64,000 bases of DNA from positions 1,010,001 through 1,074,000 of the forward strand of contig NZ_LT906480.1 in assembly GCF_900186865.1 (NCBI RefSeq), read 5' to 3'. The notes under the pieces are model-generated. The model had not been told where the DNA came from. It was given only the letters and a program-made list of their open reading frames with translations, and did no database searches. Origin of the DNA: Stenotrophomonas maltophilia (GTDB lineage Bacteria; Pseudomonadota; Gammaproteobacteria; Xanthomonadales; Xanthomonadaceae). The translations under genes and the position numbers were made by a program. Shown here piece after piece: positions 16,429 through 25,929 of the stretch (position 1 is its first letter; each line of letters starts with the position of its first letter).

Positions 16429-19400
16429 TCAGAGTCCCAATACTTGGCGGATCGCCGCAGAGTTGCGGCTGATCTTGTTGATGACGGTGGTGTCGCTGCC
16501 GGGGTCGTCCAGGTACTGGTCGAGCAGGTCCGGCGAAACCTGGTTGATCACGCGCAGGCCCAACTGCGCAGCAGTGCTCGGCGGCGCCGAAGCTGCGCTG
16601 GTGAACACGGGGGACCGCTGCAGCGTGGGCATCGCTGCCACATGCCCTCCGTCGGCATAGCCACGCCAACGCTCAAGCGCGGCCATACCCACCCTATTGA
16701 AGTCGTAGAGGAATGCCAGGGCGCCAGGCTGGCGTACTACTTCCTGACGATGGACGAATTCACCCGCGTGGACCGTGCCGGCCTCCTGATACTTGCTGCC
16801 AGGGCCGGTGTAACCGCCTACCGCATAGCTGGCGGCCGCTCTCACGGCCGACGCAGCGGCCATCGCCTGTGCCGCAGCCTGCATCTGGATGGCGGCAGCC
16901 GTCACCGCAGATGCCCCAGTGATTAAGCCCGCGCCCGAGGTGCTTAGCGCGGTTGCGCTGGTGGCCACTGCCGTGGCGCCGGCGGTGACGCCGGCAGCGG
17001 CAGTCGACAGAGCTGCTGCTGAAGCCTGAGTCGCGGCAGCGGCGGCCGCGTCAGTTCCGGCATCCACCCCCTTGTCGAACACCATCGACGTGATTCGATT
17101 GGCCAACGCCTGCGACCACTGATCGGCCACGAACTCGGCCAAGCCGCTGGAAACGGACAAGAAGAATCCGCGCACTGCGTCAGTTAACGAGGCGCTTCCA
17201 TTTGCCAGCGACATAAAGGCTTCTTTGAAGCCGTTCTGAAGCGTCGTCCTAACGGTTTGCTGAAGCAGGTTCGTGGTCTGAACCATTTCCTTGAGCTTCA
17301 GGTCGATCTGATCGACCGCGGCGATTGCTTCCGGCGTTCCCAGTGCCATTGCCGCTGCTCGCATCTGCGGAACAAGATCCCGCAAGGCCGAGCTCTGCTT
17401 CTGATACAGGTCAACCACGCGTTGCTGTGCGTCGGCTTGCGTGATCAAGCCTGCTTCCAGCTCCACTTGGATTCTTTGCTGGCCCAGTGCGATGCCGGCC
17501 ATGACCTGGTTGTAGGTGTCCTGAAGGTTCTTCAGATCCGTGCTGGCCTTGCTCAGATTGAGGAGCTTGGCAACATCTGCAGCGTCAGCAGACCGTCCGG
17601 CGGCTTCCAGCTCTTCCTTCAGCTTCGTCAGTTCACGCGTGGTCTTGGCCAACTCCGCATCCGGCCCTCGGCCCTGCAGAGCTGCAATGCGATCGCGGAT
17701 CTCCAGCATCTTGCGGTCGGCCTCGACCCGCAGGTTGGCCAGATCCAGCTTCTTGGCTTCGTCCAGCAACTCCTGCTTGGTCTTCGCCGAAGCATTCTGG
17801 AAGTTGCCCTCAGCAATAGCTGCCTGGATGCGGGCAGTCTCGGTCGCTTTCTTGCGAGTCTCATCCAGGGTTCCGACCAGATCGATCTGTTGCTTGAGTC
17901 GCTCCAGCTCTCGCTGTGCTGCGGCCTCATCCTTCTGACCTTCCGTCTTCGGCGCTTTCCGGGTGCGCTCTTTGAACTTCTCCTGCAGCTGGGCAACCCG
18001 CTTGTCGTAGGCACCGCCGCTGACGCTGCCATCGTCGCCGAAGCTGACACCCTTGAGGAGGTCGCTTCCTGGATTAGCCTTGCGCAGCTCGCGGAACTGC
18101 TTGGCAACCTCTTCGGTCGCCTTCTTCAGCTTCTCCGCTTTGCTGGCACCTTCCTCCAGACCCGATGCGATCGCCTTGGCGGCTTCGACGCCGGCATCCT
18201 GGATGCGCTGGGCTTGGCCGGCGCTCTCGGCAGCATTGACGTCACGATCGTAGGCGGCCCGAGCCTTGCGGAGCCGGTCCATCTGCTTGATCTGCAGGTC
18301 GTAGTAGTAGCTGATGGCTGGCGTGTTGCCGTTCTTCAGCGCCTGCTGCAGCTGCTCGGTCGTACCACGCATCGCCGCAGTTTCCGCGCGGAGCATCGCC
18401 TCGGAGTCGGTGCGGCCAATGTCCTTCAGCCCTTGCCAAACCCTCTTGAGCGTACGGGCCACTGCATCCCATGCCTGCTCCAGATAGCCCGCCCGTGATT
18501 CCATTTCTTTGACGCGCTGGTCACTGACATTGGCAATCGCCTCCAGCGCGGCCTTGGCGGCATCGGTCGCCTTGCCCTGGTCCTCCAGGGCTCGAACCTG
18601 TTCGTACACCGCTGCGGTGAGGAAGTGGTACTGCTCGTTGAGCTTGGCCAGCGTAGCCGAAGGCGCCTTGGAGACCTCGATCACCTTGGCGGTGGTGCCG
18701 TCGATCGACTCGCCCGTCAGCTTGGCCAGGTTGACCGCGACACTGATTGCAGTGGATAGCGTGTTGGCCGTCAGCTTCCCACTGGAAGCAAGCTGCTGCG
18801 CGGCCGCCGTAGCATCGGAGTACTCGCCGGTGACCGCACCGACGGCATTCGCCTGGGCATAGAGCTGACCGCTGGACACGCCAAGTGAATGGCCGGTCGA
18901 GATCACAGCGGCGTCAAAGGCTCGCAGCTGCTTGTAGCCCTGCAGCGCTGCAAAGCCAACAACACCCAGCCCGGCAGCCACACCGCCCAGGACGACCACC
19001 GCGGGGTTGAGCGCACTGGTAAGTGCGCGGGCGGCGGGGACGACACCGCCGAAGGAATCCTTCAGCTGGCCGCCCTGCTGGATGGCCACCATCCAGATTG
19101 GCATGCCGCTGACGATGCTGGTGGTGATATCGGTGATCTGCGCCGGCAGCTGGCGCATGGCCATCTGGTACTGGCCGGCCGAGATCGCCCCGGCGCCCAG
19201 GCTGCGGCTGGTCGCTTCGGCAACCTTGACCGCGTTGCGCTGGACGTTGATGCCCGCCAGGGCGCGGTTGTACTGTTCGCGACTGATGCGGCCGGCATCT
19301 ACCGCCGCCTTGAGTTCCTGCTCGTCCCGCTCGAGCTTCTGCAGCTTTACTGATGCACTGTCATAGCGCCCCAGGGCGCCCTCAACAGCACGCTGACGCT

Positions 19401-19950
19401 GTTGCTCCGACCGAGCCAGGCCCGCTTCCTGCTTGTCCAGCGCCTTGAGCGCGCTGTTGTAATCCTCGGTGGTGATCAGGCCGCGCGCCATCACCCGATC
19501 AAGCATCGCCTCGGTGTCGGCCAGATCGGACATGCTCGCCGCGCCGCGCTCCAGACGTGCATCGAGCTCGGAGATCAGGCGAATCTCATCGGCCACTGTG
19601 TTCTGTACCGCTACGCCGGACATTCGGACGCGATCTGCGGCGGTGGCCACATCCGCCGACATGGCCTTAGCTGATTCTCCTGCCGTGGCCATGCCCGCCG
19701 CGCCGGCGGCCGCCTTCTGGCCAGCATCCTCCATTTGGCTGCCCGAGGCGGCACTGCTGCGCGCGGCCCTGTCCAAGGCATCAGCGGCCTTCTTCGCCTC
19801 TTTCGTGACGTCGCCCAGGCCGGCGCCGGCATCCTGGCCGGCACCCTTGACCGAGGCGAGCCCCTTCTGGACCACTGGCAGCGCCTGGCGCACCTGCTCG
19901 ATGTCCAGGGCGATGCGCATCGCCAGTTCGAGGTTGCGCGAGGAGGCCAT
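16429..19950 (-). CDS. Tail tape-measure protein
   Basis: A 1173-residue protein, the largest phage gene, directly after the tail chaperone frames. It has alternating helical and Ala/Gly-rich regions, long Lys/Glu/Gln-rich coiled coils (about 560-900) and hydrophobic stretches near 310-350 and 990-1060. The segment around residues 250-300, with [16 protein letters not shown] and the following [16 protein letters not shown], is the hallmark of the lambda-type tail-length domain. The protein fixes tail length and is threaded through the tube. At about 1.5 angstrom per residue a tail near 170 nm is implied, which excludes a Mu-like contractile P2-sized tail only weakly. Confidence 0.92.
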   Translation of the reverse strand: MASSRNLELAMRIALDIEQVRQALPVVQKGLASVKGAGQDAGAGLGDVTKEAKKAADALDRAARSSAASGSQMEDAGQKAAAGAAGMATAGESAKAMSADVATAADRVRMSGVAVQNTVADEIRLISELDARLERGAASMSDLADTEAMLDRVMARGLITTEDYNSALKALDKQEAGLARSEQQRQRAVEGALGRYDSASVKLQKLERDEQELKAAVDAGRISREQYNRALAGINVQRNAVKVAEATSRSLGAGAISAGQYQMAMRQLPAQITDITTSIVSGMPIWMVAIQQGGQLKDSFGGVVPAARALTSALNPAVVVLGGVAAGLGVVGFAALQGYKQLRAFDAAVISTGHSLGVSSGQLYAQANAVGAVTGEYSDATAAAQQLASSGKLTANTLSTAISVAVNLAKLTGESIDGTTAKVIEVSKAPSATLAKLNEQYHFLTAAVYEQVRALEDQGKATDAAKAALEAIANVSDQRVKEMESRAGYLEQAWDAVARTLKRVWQGLKDIGRTDSEAMLRAETAAMRGTTEQLQQALKNGNTPAISYYYDLQIKQMDRLRKARAAYDRDVNAAESAGQAQRIQDAGVEAAKAIASGLEEGASKAEKLKKATEEVAKQFRELRKANPGSDLLKGVSFGDDGSVSGGAYDKRVAQLQEKFKERTRKAPKTEGQKDEAAAQRELERLKQQIDLVGTLDETRKKATETARIQAAIAEGNFQNASAKTKQELLDEAKKLDLANLRVEADRKMLEIRDRIAALQGRGPDAELAKTTRELTKLKEELEAAGRSADAADVAKLLNLSKASTDLKNLQDTYNQVMAGIALGQQRIQVELEAGLITQADAQQRVVDLYQKQSSALRDLVPQMRAAAMALGTPEAIAAVDQIDLKLKEMVQTTNLLQQTVRTTLQNGFKEAFMSLANGSASLTDAVRGFFLSVSSGLAEFVADQWSQALANRITSMVFDKGVDAGTDAAAAAATQASAAALSTAAAGVTAGATAVATSATALSTSGAGLITGASAVTAAAIQMQAAAQAMAAASAVRAAASYAVGGYTGPGSKYQEAGTVHAGEFVHRQEVVRQPGALAFLYDFNRVGMAALERWRGYADGGHVAAMPTLQRSPVFTSAASAPPSTAAQLGLRVINQVSPDLLDQYLDDPGSDTTVINKISRNSAAIRQVLGL

Positions 19951-19952
19951 TG

Positions 19953-20644
19953 TTATTTCAGATCCTTCAGCAAGGTGGTCATCGAATTACCGCCGGCGTA
20001 CGCAGCGTTGGCATCGGTAATGCGCTCCCGCCGTGCCCGCCGCTGCTGAGCCTGGACGTGCTCCCAGGCGAGGGATATCTGGCGCTTGGTCATGCGACCG
20101 ATATCGCCAAAGCTGCGGCCGTAGCCAGCGTTGATCAGGTCGGTGAAGACGCGTCCGTAACCGACGGGAGTGCCTTTTGACTGACGGCGTTTCGGAGCAG
20201 GCGGCGGAGAAAAAAACTGCTATTGGCCTGCCACCACAACAGCAGCATGTGCTCGCCATCGGTTTCGTTGAGCGTCTCCAGCCACGCTTCCTGCTCCCGC
20301 ACCTCGGCTGCGTGATCCTTGGCATCAGCCGGCGGCGCCGCGATCGAGCATGCCAGTAGATGCCGGATCAGATCCGGGTGGGACATCAGTGCATCCATGA
20401 CTTGCAGCATGGAAGGCGGATCGGCGCCCTCGAACAGCGGCTGCAGGTCCGTAACCAGCGGTGCGGCGGTCTGCAGGATGCGGGCGGCCTCAAAGAAGCC
20501 GTACTCGCGCACCGTGATGGTCTTTCCGCCGAGCTGCCCCTGCTGCTGGCCGGCCAACACGTCCAGCTCACCGGCTATGGCCCCCGGATCCGTAGTGCCG
20601 GATCCGGGGGACCGCTGACCGACATTGCCGATCACCTTGGCCAT
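19953..20644 (-). CDS. Tail assembly chaperone GT, -1 frameshift product
   Basis: The frame behind the chaperone G is open and coding-like but has no start of its own. It encodes about 85 residues, including [20 protein letters not shown] and a Lys/Arg/Gln-rich end, and stops at 19953, three bases before the tape measure. A slip to -1 at the seven-T run (20210-20216) joins it in frame to G, giving a product of about 230 residues. This is the arrangement of lambda G/GT, in which GT recruits the tube protein and tape measure during tail assembly. Confidence 0.8.
20135..20644 (-). CDS. Tail assembly chaperone G (zero-frame product)
   Basis: A 169-residue, mostly helical protein located between the major tail protein and the tape measure, the universal place of siphovirus tail chaperones. 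The start codon overlaps the previous stop (TGATG at 20644). The zero frame runs past the slippery site and ends at 20135. It lacks recognisable catalytic motifs, as expected for lambda gpG analogues. It should coat the tape measure before tube polymerisation. Confidence 0.75.
   Translation of the reverse strand: MAKVIGNVGQRSPGSGTTDPGAIAGELDVLAGQQQGQLGGKTITVREYGFFEAARILQTAAPLVTDLQPLFEGADPPSMLQVMDALMSHPDLIRHLLACSIAAPPADAKDHAAEVREQEAWLETLNETDGEHMLLLWWQANSSFFLRRLLRNAVSQKALPSVTDASSPT
20210..20216 (-). promoter_or_regulatory. Slippery heptamer T TTT TTT
   Basis: On the minus strand the G frame reads AGT TTT TTT CTC, placing seven T residues exactly as X XXY YYZ. A -1 slip gives TCT CCG CCG and an open frame to 19953. 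The position, about 75 bp before the G stop, matches tail-chaperone frameshift sites. Confidence 0.8.
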
Positions 20645-21399
20645 CAGGCTGCATCCACCAGCAGGGCACGGGCGTACAGGCCGAAGCGCGGATCGGCCTG
20701 CCGCACCGGGTCAATCTTGGCCTCGCCGGTGAGCGCAATCTCGCCGAAGGAGTCGTTGATCAGCGACAGCGTCTCCGAGGCCGGGAAGGTGACGCGGTGA
20801 ACCTCGCCGCGGAAGCGCATGGTGGTGCCATCAACACTGTTGACGCCGTCGAAGAGTACGTAGTACTCGGACTTGGTGCTTTCGAAGACCTTCACCAGGC
20901 TGTGCGCAGCGTACTGATAGGTCTTGGCCACCACCGCCGTCTTAGCGGTGAGGAAGGTGACGATGCCGGTGGTCAGGTTGACGGTGTAGTCGGTGTCCAG
21001 CACCAACGGCGCGGCTGGGGTGCCGCCCTCCAGAACCAGTGCACTGATCGCCGCATACTCCAGCGCGACCACATCACCCGGCTTGACCGTACCAATGGCC
21101 TCGTTGGCTGCTGAGCCGGCAGCCAGCTCCATGCGGGTGCCGTCCGTGGCCAGCGCCAGGTGATCGGTGTTGAGCTGGCCCAGGGTCAGATTGACGCCGA
21201 GGTTGCGCTCGGTGGTCATGGTAGCGCCGACACCGCGCACACCGGACCAGCTTTCCTTCTTGGTTTCACGAGTGCTGGACATGGTCAGCTCGAGGACGCT
21301 GGCGTCATACGCCCAACGCGCCGGTGCGCGGCTGCCGTCGGCATTGCGCAGGCCCAGGTACACGCGACCCTGCAGGGAGAAATACTCGGTATCGGACAT
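20644..21399 (-). CDS. Major tail (tube) protein
   Basis: A 251-residue beta-rich protein, the right size and position for a siphovirus tube subunit, directly before the chaperone frames. It starts MSDTEYFSLQGRVYLGLRNADG, has regular alternation of hydrophobic residues, Thr/Val-rich strands and a C-terminal GEIALTGEAKIDPV segment typical of tube proteins of the B3/D3112 tail family. There are no cysteines. It polymerises into the tail tube around the tape measure. Confidence 0.8.
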   Translation of the reverse strand: MSDTEYFSLQGRVYLGLRNADGSRAPARWAYDASVLELTMSSTRETKKESWSGVRGVGATMTTERNLGVNLTLGQLNTDHLALATDGTRMELAAGSAANEAIGTVKPGDVVALEYAAISALVLEGGTPAAPLVLDTDYTVNLTTGIVTFLTAKTAVVAKTYQYAAHSLVKVFESTKSEYYVLFDGVNSVDGTTMRFRGEVHRVTFPASETLSLINDSFGEIALTGEAKIDPVRQADPRFGLYARALLVDAA

Positions 21400-21402
21400 G
21401 GC

Positions 21403-21624
21403 TTACTTCGCCTCCTGGGCGATGGCAGCAGTCGCCTGGCCGTTGGCCTTGCGCGACGGATTGGGGGAAGAATCGGCGTCGGGAGCGTCAATGAAGCCGC
21501 GCTCAACCGCCCAGGGCACCAGGTCGGCAGGAAGCTCCACCGTTTCGCCTTCCGCAATGGGCTTGCTCGCAAGCGTCAGGCCCGCCTTCTTGATCGTGTG
21601 CTTCTGAGTGGTCTGGGTAGTCAT
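21403..21624 (-). CDS. Small phage protein of the KKAGLTLASKPI type
   Basis: A 73-residue protein with a conserved-looking core, KKAGLTLASKPIAEGETVELP followed by a DLVPWAVERGFID segment, seen in many small head-tail region proteins. I start it at MTTQTTQ (21624), which overlaps the terminator gene by four bases. The C-terminus is flexible and basic. It may decorate the head-tail joint or tube, but there is no direct evidence for function. Confidence 0.6.
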   Translation of the reverse strand: MTTQTTQKHTIKKAGLTLASKPIAEGETVELPADLVPWAVERGFIDAPDADSSPNPSRKANGQATAAIAQEAK

Positions 21625-22097
21625 CGCGGAATCTCGGGTTGAAGAACGGCTTGGGTCTTCCATACGTCGACCCACAGGGCGGTGGCAGCGTCGTAGTCCT
21701 CGAGGTTGCCCTCGATGAGCTGGCAGGCACGGCCACCAGGAATGGGCGGTGTCCAGCCCAGCAGCGGCTGACGAACCTTGCCCAGCAGCAGGCGCAGCTC
21801 ATCGATCACCTGCGCCCCACGCTGCTCGCGGTAGTTGCGGCAGACGGTCACCACCGCGAAGTTCACTTCGACCAACTGCGCCAGGCGCGACTGCTGGCCG
21901 GGGATCGAAACGCCGGTTTTGGTCTCCAGCGGCATCTCCCGGGCCAGCAGCACGTAGCAGCACGGCGCGGGGAAGTCGCGCAGCGCTGTAACAGCAGCGT
22001 AGTCGGCGCTGCCCTGCACCTGGCGCAGCTCCTTCTCGCTGACGCCCTGGCGGATGCGATCGCGCACTAGCCCGATGTCGAAGGGCTGCGTGCTCAC
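21621..22097 (-). CDS. Tail terminator / completion protein (gp37-like position)
   Basis: A 158-residue protein located between the gp36-like connector and the tube protein, where Mu places gp37 and lambda places gpU. It contains the alternating pattern of a small alpha/beta fold, with a central VNFAVVTVCRNYREQRG strand and helix and a C-terminal YDAATALWVDVWKTQAVL strand region typical of tail terminators. It would cap the finished tube and join it to the head. It overlaps both neighbours by four bases. Confidence 0.65.
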   Translation of the reverse strand: MSTQPFDIGLVRDRIRQGVSEKELRQVQGSADYAAVTALRDFPAPCCYVLLAREMPLETKTGVSIPGQQSRLAQLVEVNFAVVTVCRNYREQRGAQVIDELRLLLGKVRQPLLGWTPPIPGGRACQLIEGNLEDYDAATALWVDVWKTQAVLQPEIPR

Positions 22098-22627
22098 CGG
22101 CCGTAGTCCTGCAGGGTGCGGTGGCTAAACTCCCGCGGCGGCGCGCAAACCTCTGGCGCACCGCTGCTCGGCGCCGGCAGCGGATCATCCTCACCAAGGC
22201 TGAACTCGCCCTTGCGCACCTTCTCCAGAAAGGCAAGCGCCTCCTTGTAGTCGCGCACCACCGGATCGGTGCGTTCCTCGGTGTTGACTCGATCCTTGTG
22301 CAGCAGGTAGCGCGCAATCCACCGTGCCCAGGTGGACACGATGCCCGGTACCGGCGCTGGCAGCGGTACCGGATAGGGCTTTGGCTTGCGCATGACCAGG
22401 TAGCCGTTGATCACGCCATCGGCATCGTCCAGAGCGCGCTGCACGTGCGCGGCCGCCTCATCGGCGATCGCCACGTCGGCCGGGTCGAATGCGCTGCGAT
22501 CACTGCCGAGCAGCGTGGCATCCATCAGCGCATCGTCCACAATCGGATAGCGCTCCGGCGTGGCCACCTGCGCCAGCTCCTGGGCGAGCTTGGCCGCCGA
22601 CAGCAGTGCGAGCGTGCAGTAGGACAT
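22094..22627 (-). CDS. DUF1320 protein, Mu gp36-like head-tail connector
   Basis: A 177-residue protein that matches the DUF1320 layout. The N-terminus MSYCTLALLSAAKLAQELAQ is followed by Asp-rich helices (DDADGVINGYLVMRKPKPYPVPL), a VPGIVSTWARWIARYLL segment and a helical region DPVVRDYKEALAFLEKVRKGE. In Mu this gene follows gp35 downstream of the capsid gene, as it does here. It probably forms part of the connector ring. The tail after residue 145 is proline-rich and flexible. Confidence 0.8.
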   Translation of the reverse strand: MSYCTLALLSAAKLAQELAQVATPERYPIVDDALMDATLLGSDRSAFDPADVAIADEAAAHVQRALDDADGVINGYLVMRKPKPYPVPLPAPVPGIVSTWARWIARYLLHKDRVNTEERTDPVVRDYKEALAFLEKVRKGEFSLGEDDPLPAPSSGAPEVCAPPREFSHRTLQDYGR

Positions 22628-22636
22628 GACGGCCGG

Positions 22637-23131
22637 TTACTCCAGCTCTTCCGGGGCGACCGGGTCGTCACCGAGGACACCGGCATCCTGGTAGGCCTGC
22701 GCCTCTTCCCACGTCATCTCGATCCACGCCGGCGGCTTGACGACGACGTCGTTGTGCTTGAACGGGCTGAGTACTTCAAAGCACATAGGCAGCCAGAGAC
22801 CATCAGAAACCAGTGCATTGGGCGAATCGGCTCCACCGGCGGCAACCTCAATGGTGATGTCGGCTTCCGGCGACGGAGCACCCGCGTCGATGGCGGCGTC
22901 CTGGTCCGCTGCCGGATGGTCAGACTGCAGCGGGTCGACGGCAGCACCATCGCCTGCGGAGGCCGCCGACGTGGCGGTCTCCAGCTCACTGTGGCCTTGC
23001 TCCGGCACCAAGCCGTCCGTCGCCGGCGGTGCGTCGGCAGTCTTGTCTTCCGTGACGACTGGCACGTCGGCCGGCTGGTCGTCCTGGACGGTCTTGGGTG
23101 CGCTGGGCGGCGCAGTGCGGGGCTTGGCCAC
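22637..23131 (-). CDS. gp35-like protein with long disordered N-terminus
   Basis: A 164-residue protein in two parts. Residues 1-105 are Pro, Ala, Asp and Thr rich and surely disordered. Residues 106-164 form a compact domain with SPFKHNDVVVKPPAWIEMTWEEAQAYQDAGV, resembling the small FluMu gp35-type domain that follows the capsid gene in Mu-like phages. It may bind the capsid exterior or the joint. The 160-bp gap between this gene and the capsid gene holds no frame that I believe. Confidence 0.6.
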   Translation of the reverse strand: MAKPRTAPPSAPKTVQDDQPADVPVVTEDKTADAPPATDGLVPEQGHSELETATSAASAGDGAAVDPLQSDHPAADQDAAIDAGAPSPEADITIEVAAGGADSPNALVSDGLWLPMCFEVLSPFKHNDVVVKPPAWIEMTWEEAQAYQDAGVLGDDPVAPEELE

Positions 23132-23292
23132 GACGAGTTCTCCGAATAGGTGTGGTGCCGTGCTCTCCGGCTGTCACGCATGGTTCTGCTGTGCTCCGCA
23201 CGGCCAGGCCCGCGTTTGCCTGGTGCTGCCGCTCGCTGGGTTGTACGGGTAAGGCGGCAACTGCGCCGACTATCCTTCGCCGGCGCCGGTCA

Positions 23293-24237
23293 TCAGTTGC
23301 CTGCGCCGCTGATCAGATAGCCGGCGGCCATGCCTGCCAGGACCGGGGTGGCATCGTTGCTGACCCCGTAGATCCAGCTCTTGGCGCTGTTGTCCCAGTA
23401 GGGAACTTCGACCAGGGGCATGCCTTCGATGCGATAGCCATAGCCGTAGCTGGGCTCCTCGACGTTGGCGTTCACGTCAGCGCCAGGGCTGACGTAGGCC
23501 AGAACAGCCGAAGTACCCCAGACATCACCGAATGCGCCATTGTCATCGGCCACCACACCGCCGCCGACGACGATGTTGTCGATCTCGAAAACCTGCTTGA
23601 GCAGATCCAAGGTGACCTTGCGAATGCCGGTGCTGGCCGAGCGGTCAATCAGCTTTGGATGCTGCTTGAGCTGCTTGAACGCCTTGGCAGACAACAGCAT
23701 GGTGTTGGGATACAGACCGATGCTGTCACGCACAGCTTCCTTGCCGGTTTCGACGTCCTGCGCGGGGTTCGAAGCAGCGTTGGACCACACGTTGTTGCCA
23801 GCCAGCGCGACTTTGTGGTCGTTGTCGTAGTTGGCTGCATTGGTGGCGATCTTGGCGCTGTCCACCTCGTATTCCAGCAGCAGCGAGCGCAGCACGATGT
23901 TCACGGCCCGGGTGCTCAGGTTGATCCCCGGCACCTGGCTTGCATCTCGCATATGTTCACGCGGCACCGGCGCTTCCAGTGCGCTCGGGACGATGGCGTA
24001 CGGCTTGCCCTCGTAGCCGAAGCGGATGCGCTTGGTATTGGCACCGGGGGCGCGCTTGGCGTTGTAGATCTTGAAGGACTCCTTGCCGAACTCGATCACC
24101 TGGCCGCCATAGGCGGCGACGTCGGCGAAGGGGAACAGCGCGGTGGCCACGAGCTGCGCCTGGCGGTAGCCACGGGCGTGTTCGGAAAGGATCGGGTCAA
24201 CGACGCGAACCTGGCCGGGGGTCATTTGTCCAGACAT
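23293..24237 (-). CDS. Major capsid protein
   Basis: A 314-residue protein with the size, abundance-type codon use and place (after scaffold and decoration genes) of the major head subunit. It starts MSGQMTPGQVRVVDPILSEHA, has the AVNIVLRSLLLEYEVDSAKIATNA spine helix and the GVVADDNGAFGDVWGTSAVLAYV region expected of an HK97-type fold, with a C-terminal YWDNSAKSWIYGVSNDATP segment. It is not obviously the Mu gpT type, so the head may use the B3/D3112-like version of the protein. Confidence 0.85.
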   Translation of the reverse strand: MSGQMTPGQVRVVDPILSEHARGYRQAQLVATALFPFADVAAYGGQVIEFGKESFKIYNAKRAPGANTKRIRFGYEGKPYAIVPSALEAPVPREHMRDASQVPGINLSTRAVNIVLRSLLLEYEVDSAKIATNAANYDNDHKVALAGNNVWSNAASNPAQDVETGKEAVRDSIGLYPNTMLLSAKAFKQLKQHPKLIDRSASTGIRKVTLDLLKQVFEIDNIVVGGGVVADDNGAFGDVWGTSAVLAYVSPGADVNANVEEPSYGYGYRIEGMPLVEVPYWDNSAKSWIYGVSNDATPVLAGMAAGYLISGAGN

Positions 24238-24262
24238 GTAAATCTCCTACGGCACTAGCCGG

Positions 24263-24604
24263 TCAGTTCGGGATGAGGATCACTTCGAGGACATCGCCAT
24301 CGGCGGTGGCCGTGGCGCCAGGCGCCGCACGGGCAACGACCTTGCCGGCGTCGGCGGTGATGGCCTTGCCATCGGCACCCACCTGGAGGGCGGCGCCGGC
24401 AGCGATTGCGCCACCTGCGGTCACTTGCGTGGTGCCCAAGACGTCGACCGGCGCCAACTGCCCGACGGCGGCATCCGAGCGCGCAACCCCGCAGGCGTTG
24501 CCGCCGGCAGCGGCGACTTCACCGGTCGGCGAGACGAAGCGGTTGTGGGTGAGGGCTGCCGCGGCCAGCACGGACAGCGTGAGCAGAGCGATGTTCTGGG
24601 ACAT
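24263..24604 (-). CDS. Capsid decoration protein (DUF2190-like)
   Basis: A 113-residue protein between scaffold and capsid genes. After the start at 24604 (MSQNIALLTLSVLAAAALTHNRFV) it is a chain of short beta-strands with GVARSDAAVGQLAPVDVLG and two AADGKAI/GDVLEVIL-like turns, the composition of small trimeric cement proteins. The longer frame up to 24781 runs through the protease end and is discarded. It should bind at the capsid surface and stabilise the packed head. Confidence 0.7.
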   Translation of the reverse strand: MSQNIALLTLSVLAAAALTHNRFVSPTGEVAAAGGNACGVARSDAAVGQLAPVDVLGTTQVTAGGAIAAGAALQVGADGKAITADAGKVVARAAPGATATADGDVLEVILIPN

Positions 24605-24626
24605 GGTGGGCTCCTGGATGGGAAGG

Positions 24627-25115
24627 TCAGCCGCCGACCGCGGCGACTGCAGCCGCCCAGGACGTGCCGGGGTGCTGCTGCTGGTAGGCCTTGGCCTGGT
24701 TGAACAGATCCGCGCGGCCGGCATCGACATGCGTGCCCGGGGGCGCGGCGAAGTTCGCCGCTGCGTTGGGTGCGTCGCCACCGGACTTCTCGCCGAAGTC
24801 CACTGCCTTGGGCAGGCTGGTCAGCAGCTCGCGCAGGACCGACTCAGCTGGCTTGGACACCGTCGTTTCGCCCTCGGCGAAGTTCAGCGGTTCCTTGCCA
24901 TTCGGCTGGGCCAGCAGCAGCTCCACCACGGCCGGCTGCTGACGGGGCAGCAACTTGCCTTCCTTCACCAGGCCTTCGGCGAACGCCACCGCATCTTCGC
25001 GTCGGGCGGACTGCTCACGGGCGGCGAGGGCCTTCTCGCGAGCGTCCAGGGTGGAAGCCTGCTGGTCGAGCTGCTGCTGACGCTGGGCGTGCTCCGGGGT
25101 GTTCTGCTGGGACAT
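24627..25115 (-). CDS. Scaffold protein Z, internal in-frame start within gene I
   Basis: The ATG at 25115 is codon 240 of the protease frame and follows GGAGATCG at suitable spacing. The resulting 162 residues begin MSQQNTPEHAQRQQQLDQQ and are almost entirely a charged coiled coil, as expected of a capsid scaffold. Mu uses the same nested I/Z arrangement, so a separate scaffold is the expected product. Only the sequence signals, not expression, are visible here. Confidence 0.65.
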   Translation of the reverse strand: MSQQNTPEHAQRQQQLDQQASTLDAREKALAAREQSARREDAVAFAEGLVKEGKLLPRQQPAVVELLLAQPNGKEPLNFAEGETTVSKPAESVLRELLTSLPKAVDFGEKSGGDAPNAAANFAAPPGTHVDAGRADLFNQAKAYQQQHPGTSWAAAVAAVGG

Positions 25116-25832
25116 GGGGTCGATCTCCGATTTGACCTGTTCACGAGTGGGAGGTGTTGCCGGGATGGGCGCTGGCGCGCCGATGGCGCTGCGCGGGAAC
25201 TGGGTGAGCAATGGCGACGCAAAGAGGGCTGAGTTGCGCGCTTCGTCGTCATCGCGTGTGCTGCTCTCGATCCCACGGATCTGCCAGTCGGGAATGACCT
25301 GGTCGGCCGTCTCAAGGCCCTGGGTGTCGATCAGCCAGTCGCGGAAGCGGCGGAACAGGTCCGTCAGCGTCCAGCCCAGCGGGGCCAGCGACATGGCAAA
25401 GCAGGCGGCATCGTCGCCCTCAGCGAACGAGGCCGACTTGAGCCCTTTCACTGCCGGCGGCTGCGCGCCCAGGAAGCCGATGTGGCGCAGGTAGTACTTT
25501 CCCGGCGTCGGATTTCCCGGCGAATCGGGCATGAAGATCGAAGCGCTGATCTTCTTGAAGCGCCCGTTGTTGACCAGCTCTGCAAAGGCAGGATCAACAT
25601 TGTGCGGCTCGGCGACGAGGAGGCCGTCCTTGGCCTGAAGAGTTTTGCCCCAGCCATAGGCCGGATCGTCAGTCTTGGGATGGCCCACCACGATGGGTGC
25701 CTCATGCAGTGCCGGATCGTAGCTATCGGCGATCTGCTGCACATCCGCTTCGCTGAAAGTCAGCGTGCGGCCGTCTTCGGCAACGTGCGTGCCGGCTTTG
25801 AAGATCTGCAGGGTGGCGGCGGGCTGGTTCAT
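24627..25832 (-). CDS. Head maturation protease (Mu I-like) with C-terminal scaffold
   Basis: A 401-residue protein. Residues 1-170 contain the Mu I-type protease domain, with IVVGHPKTDDPAYGWGK, NNGRFKKISASIFMP and YYLRHIGFLGAQPPAVKGL, the last being the conserved region around the catalytic Ser/His of this family. Residues from about 240 on form an Arg/Gln/Glu-rich coiled coil typical of scaffolds. An internal ATG at 25115 with its own GGAG site allows separate synthesis of the scaffold (Z). The protease cleaves scaffold and capsid proteins during head assembly. The upstream region carries a late-promoter-like dyad. Confidence 0.85.
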   Translation of the reverse strand: MNQPAATLQIFKAGTHVAEDGRTLTFSEADVQQIADSYDPALHEAPIVVGHPKTDDPAYGWGKTLQAKDGLLVAEPHNVDPAFAELVNNGRFKKISASIFMPDSPGNPTPGKYYLRHIGFLGAQPPAVKGLKSASFAEGDDAACFAMSLAPLGWTLTDLFRRFRDWLIDTQGLETADQVIPDWQIRGIESSTRDDDEARNSALFASPLLTQFPRSAIGAPAPIPATPPTREQVKSEIDPMSQQNTPEHAQRQQQLDQQASTLDAREKALAAREQSARREDAVAFAEGLVKEGKLLPRQQPAVVELLLAQPNGKEPLNFAEGETTVSKPAESVLRELLTSLPKAVDFGEKSGGDAPNAAANFAAPPGTHVDAGRADLFNQAKAYQQQHPGTSWAAAVAAVGG

Positions 25833-25929
25833 GCCGCCAGTTTTCCCGCGTCAGAACACGCTGTCTTTGAAACTGGTTTCCAACTTTCCCGGGCAGCGAC
25901 AGATTGGTTCATGTCGCCAGTTTTCCCGC
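25825..25929. repeat. 25-bp direct repeat over the start of gene I
   Basis: Positions 25825-25849 and 25905-25929 are identical at 24 of 25 bases, an 80-bp offset. The first copy covers the start codon and leader of gene I, the second copies that leader upstream. A duplication of the leader, perhaps by insertion or slippage, would explain it. Confidence 0.7.
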
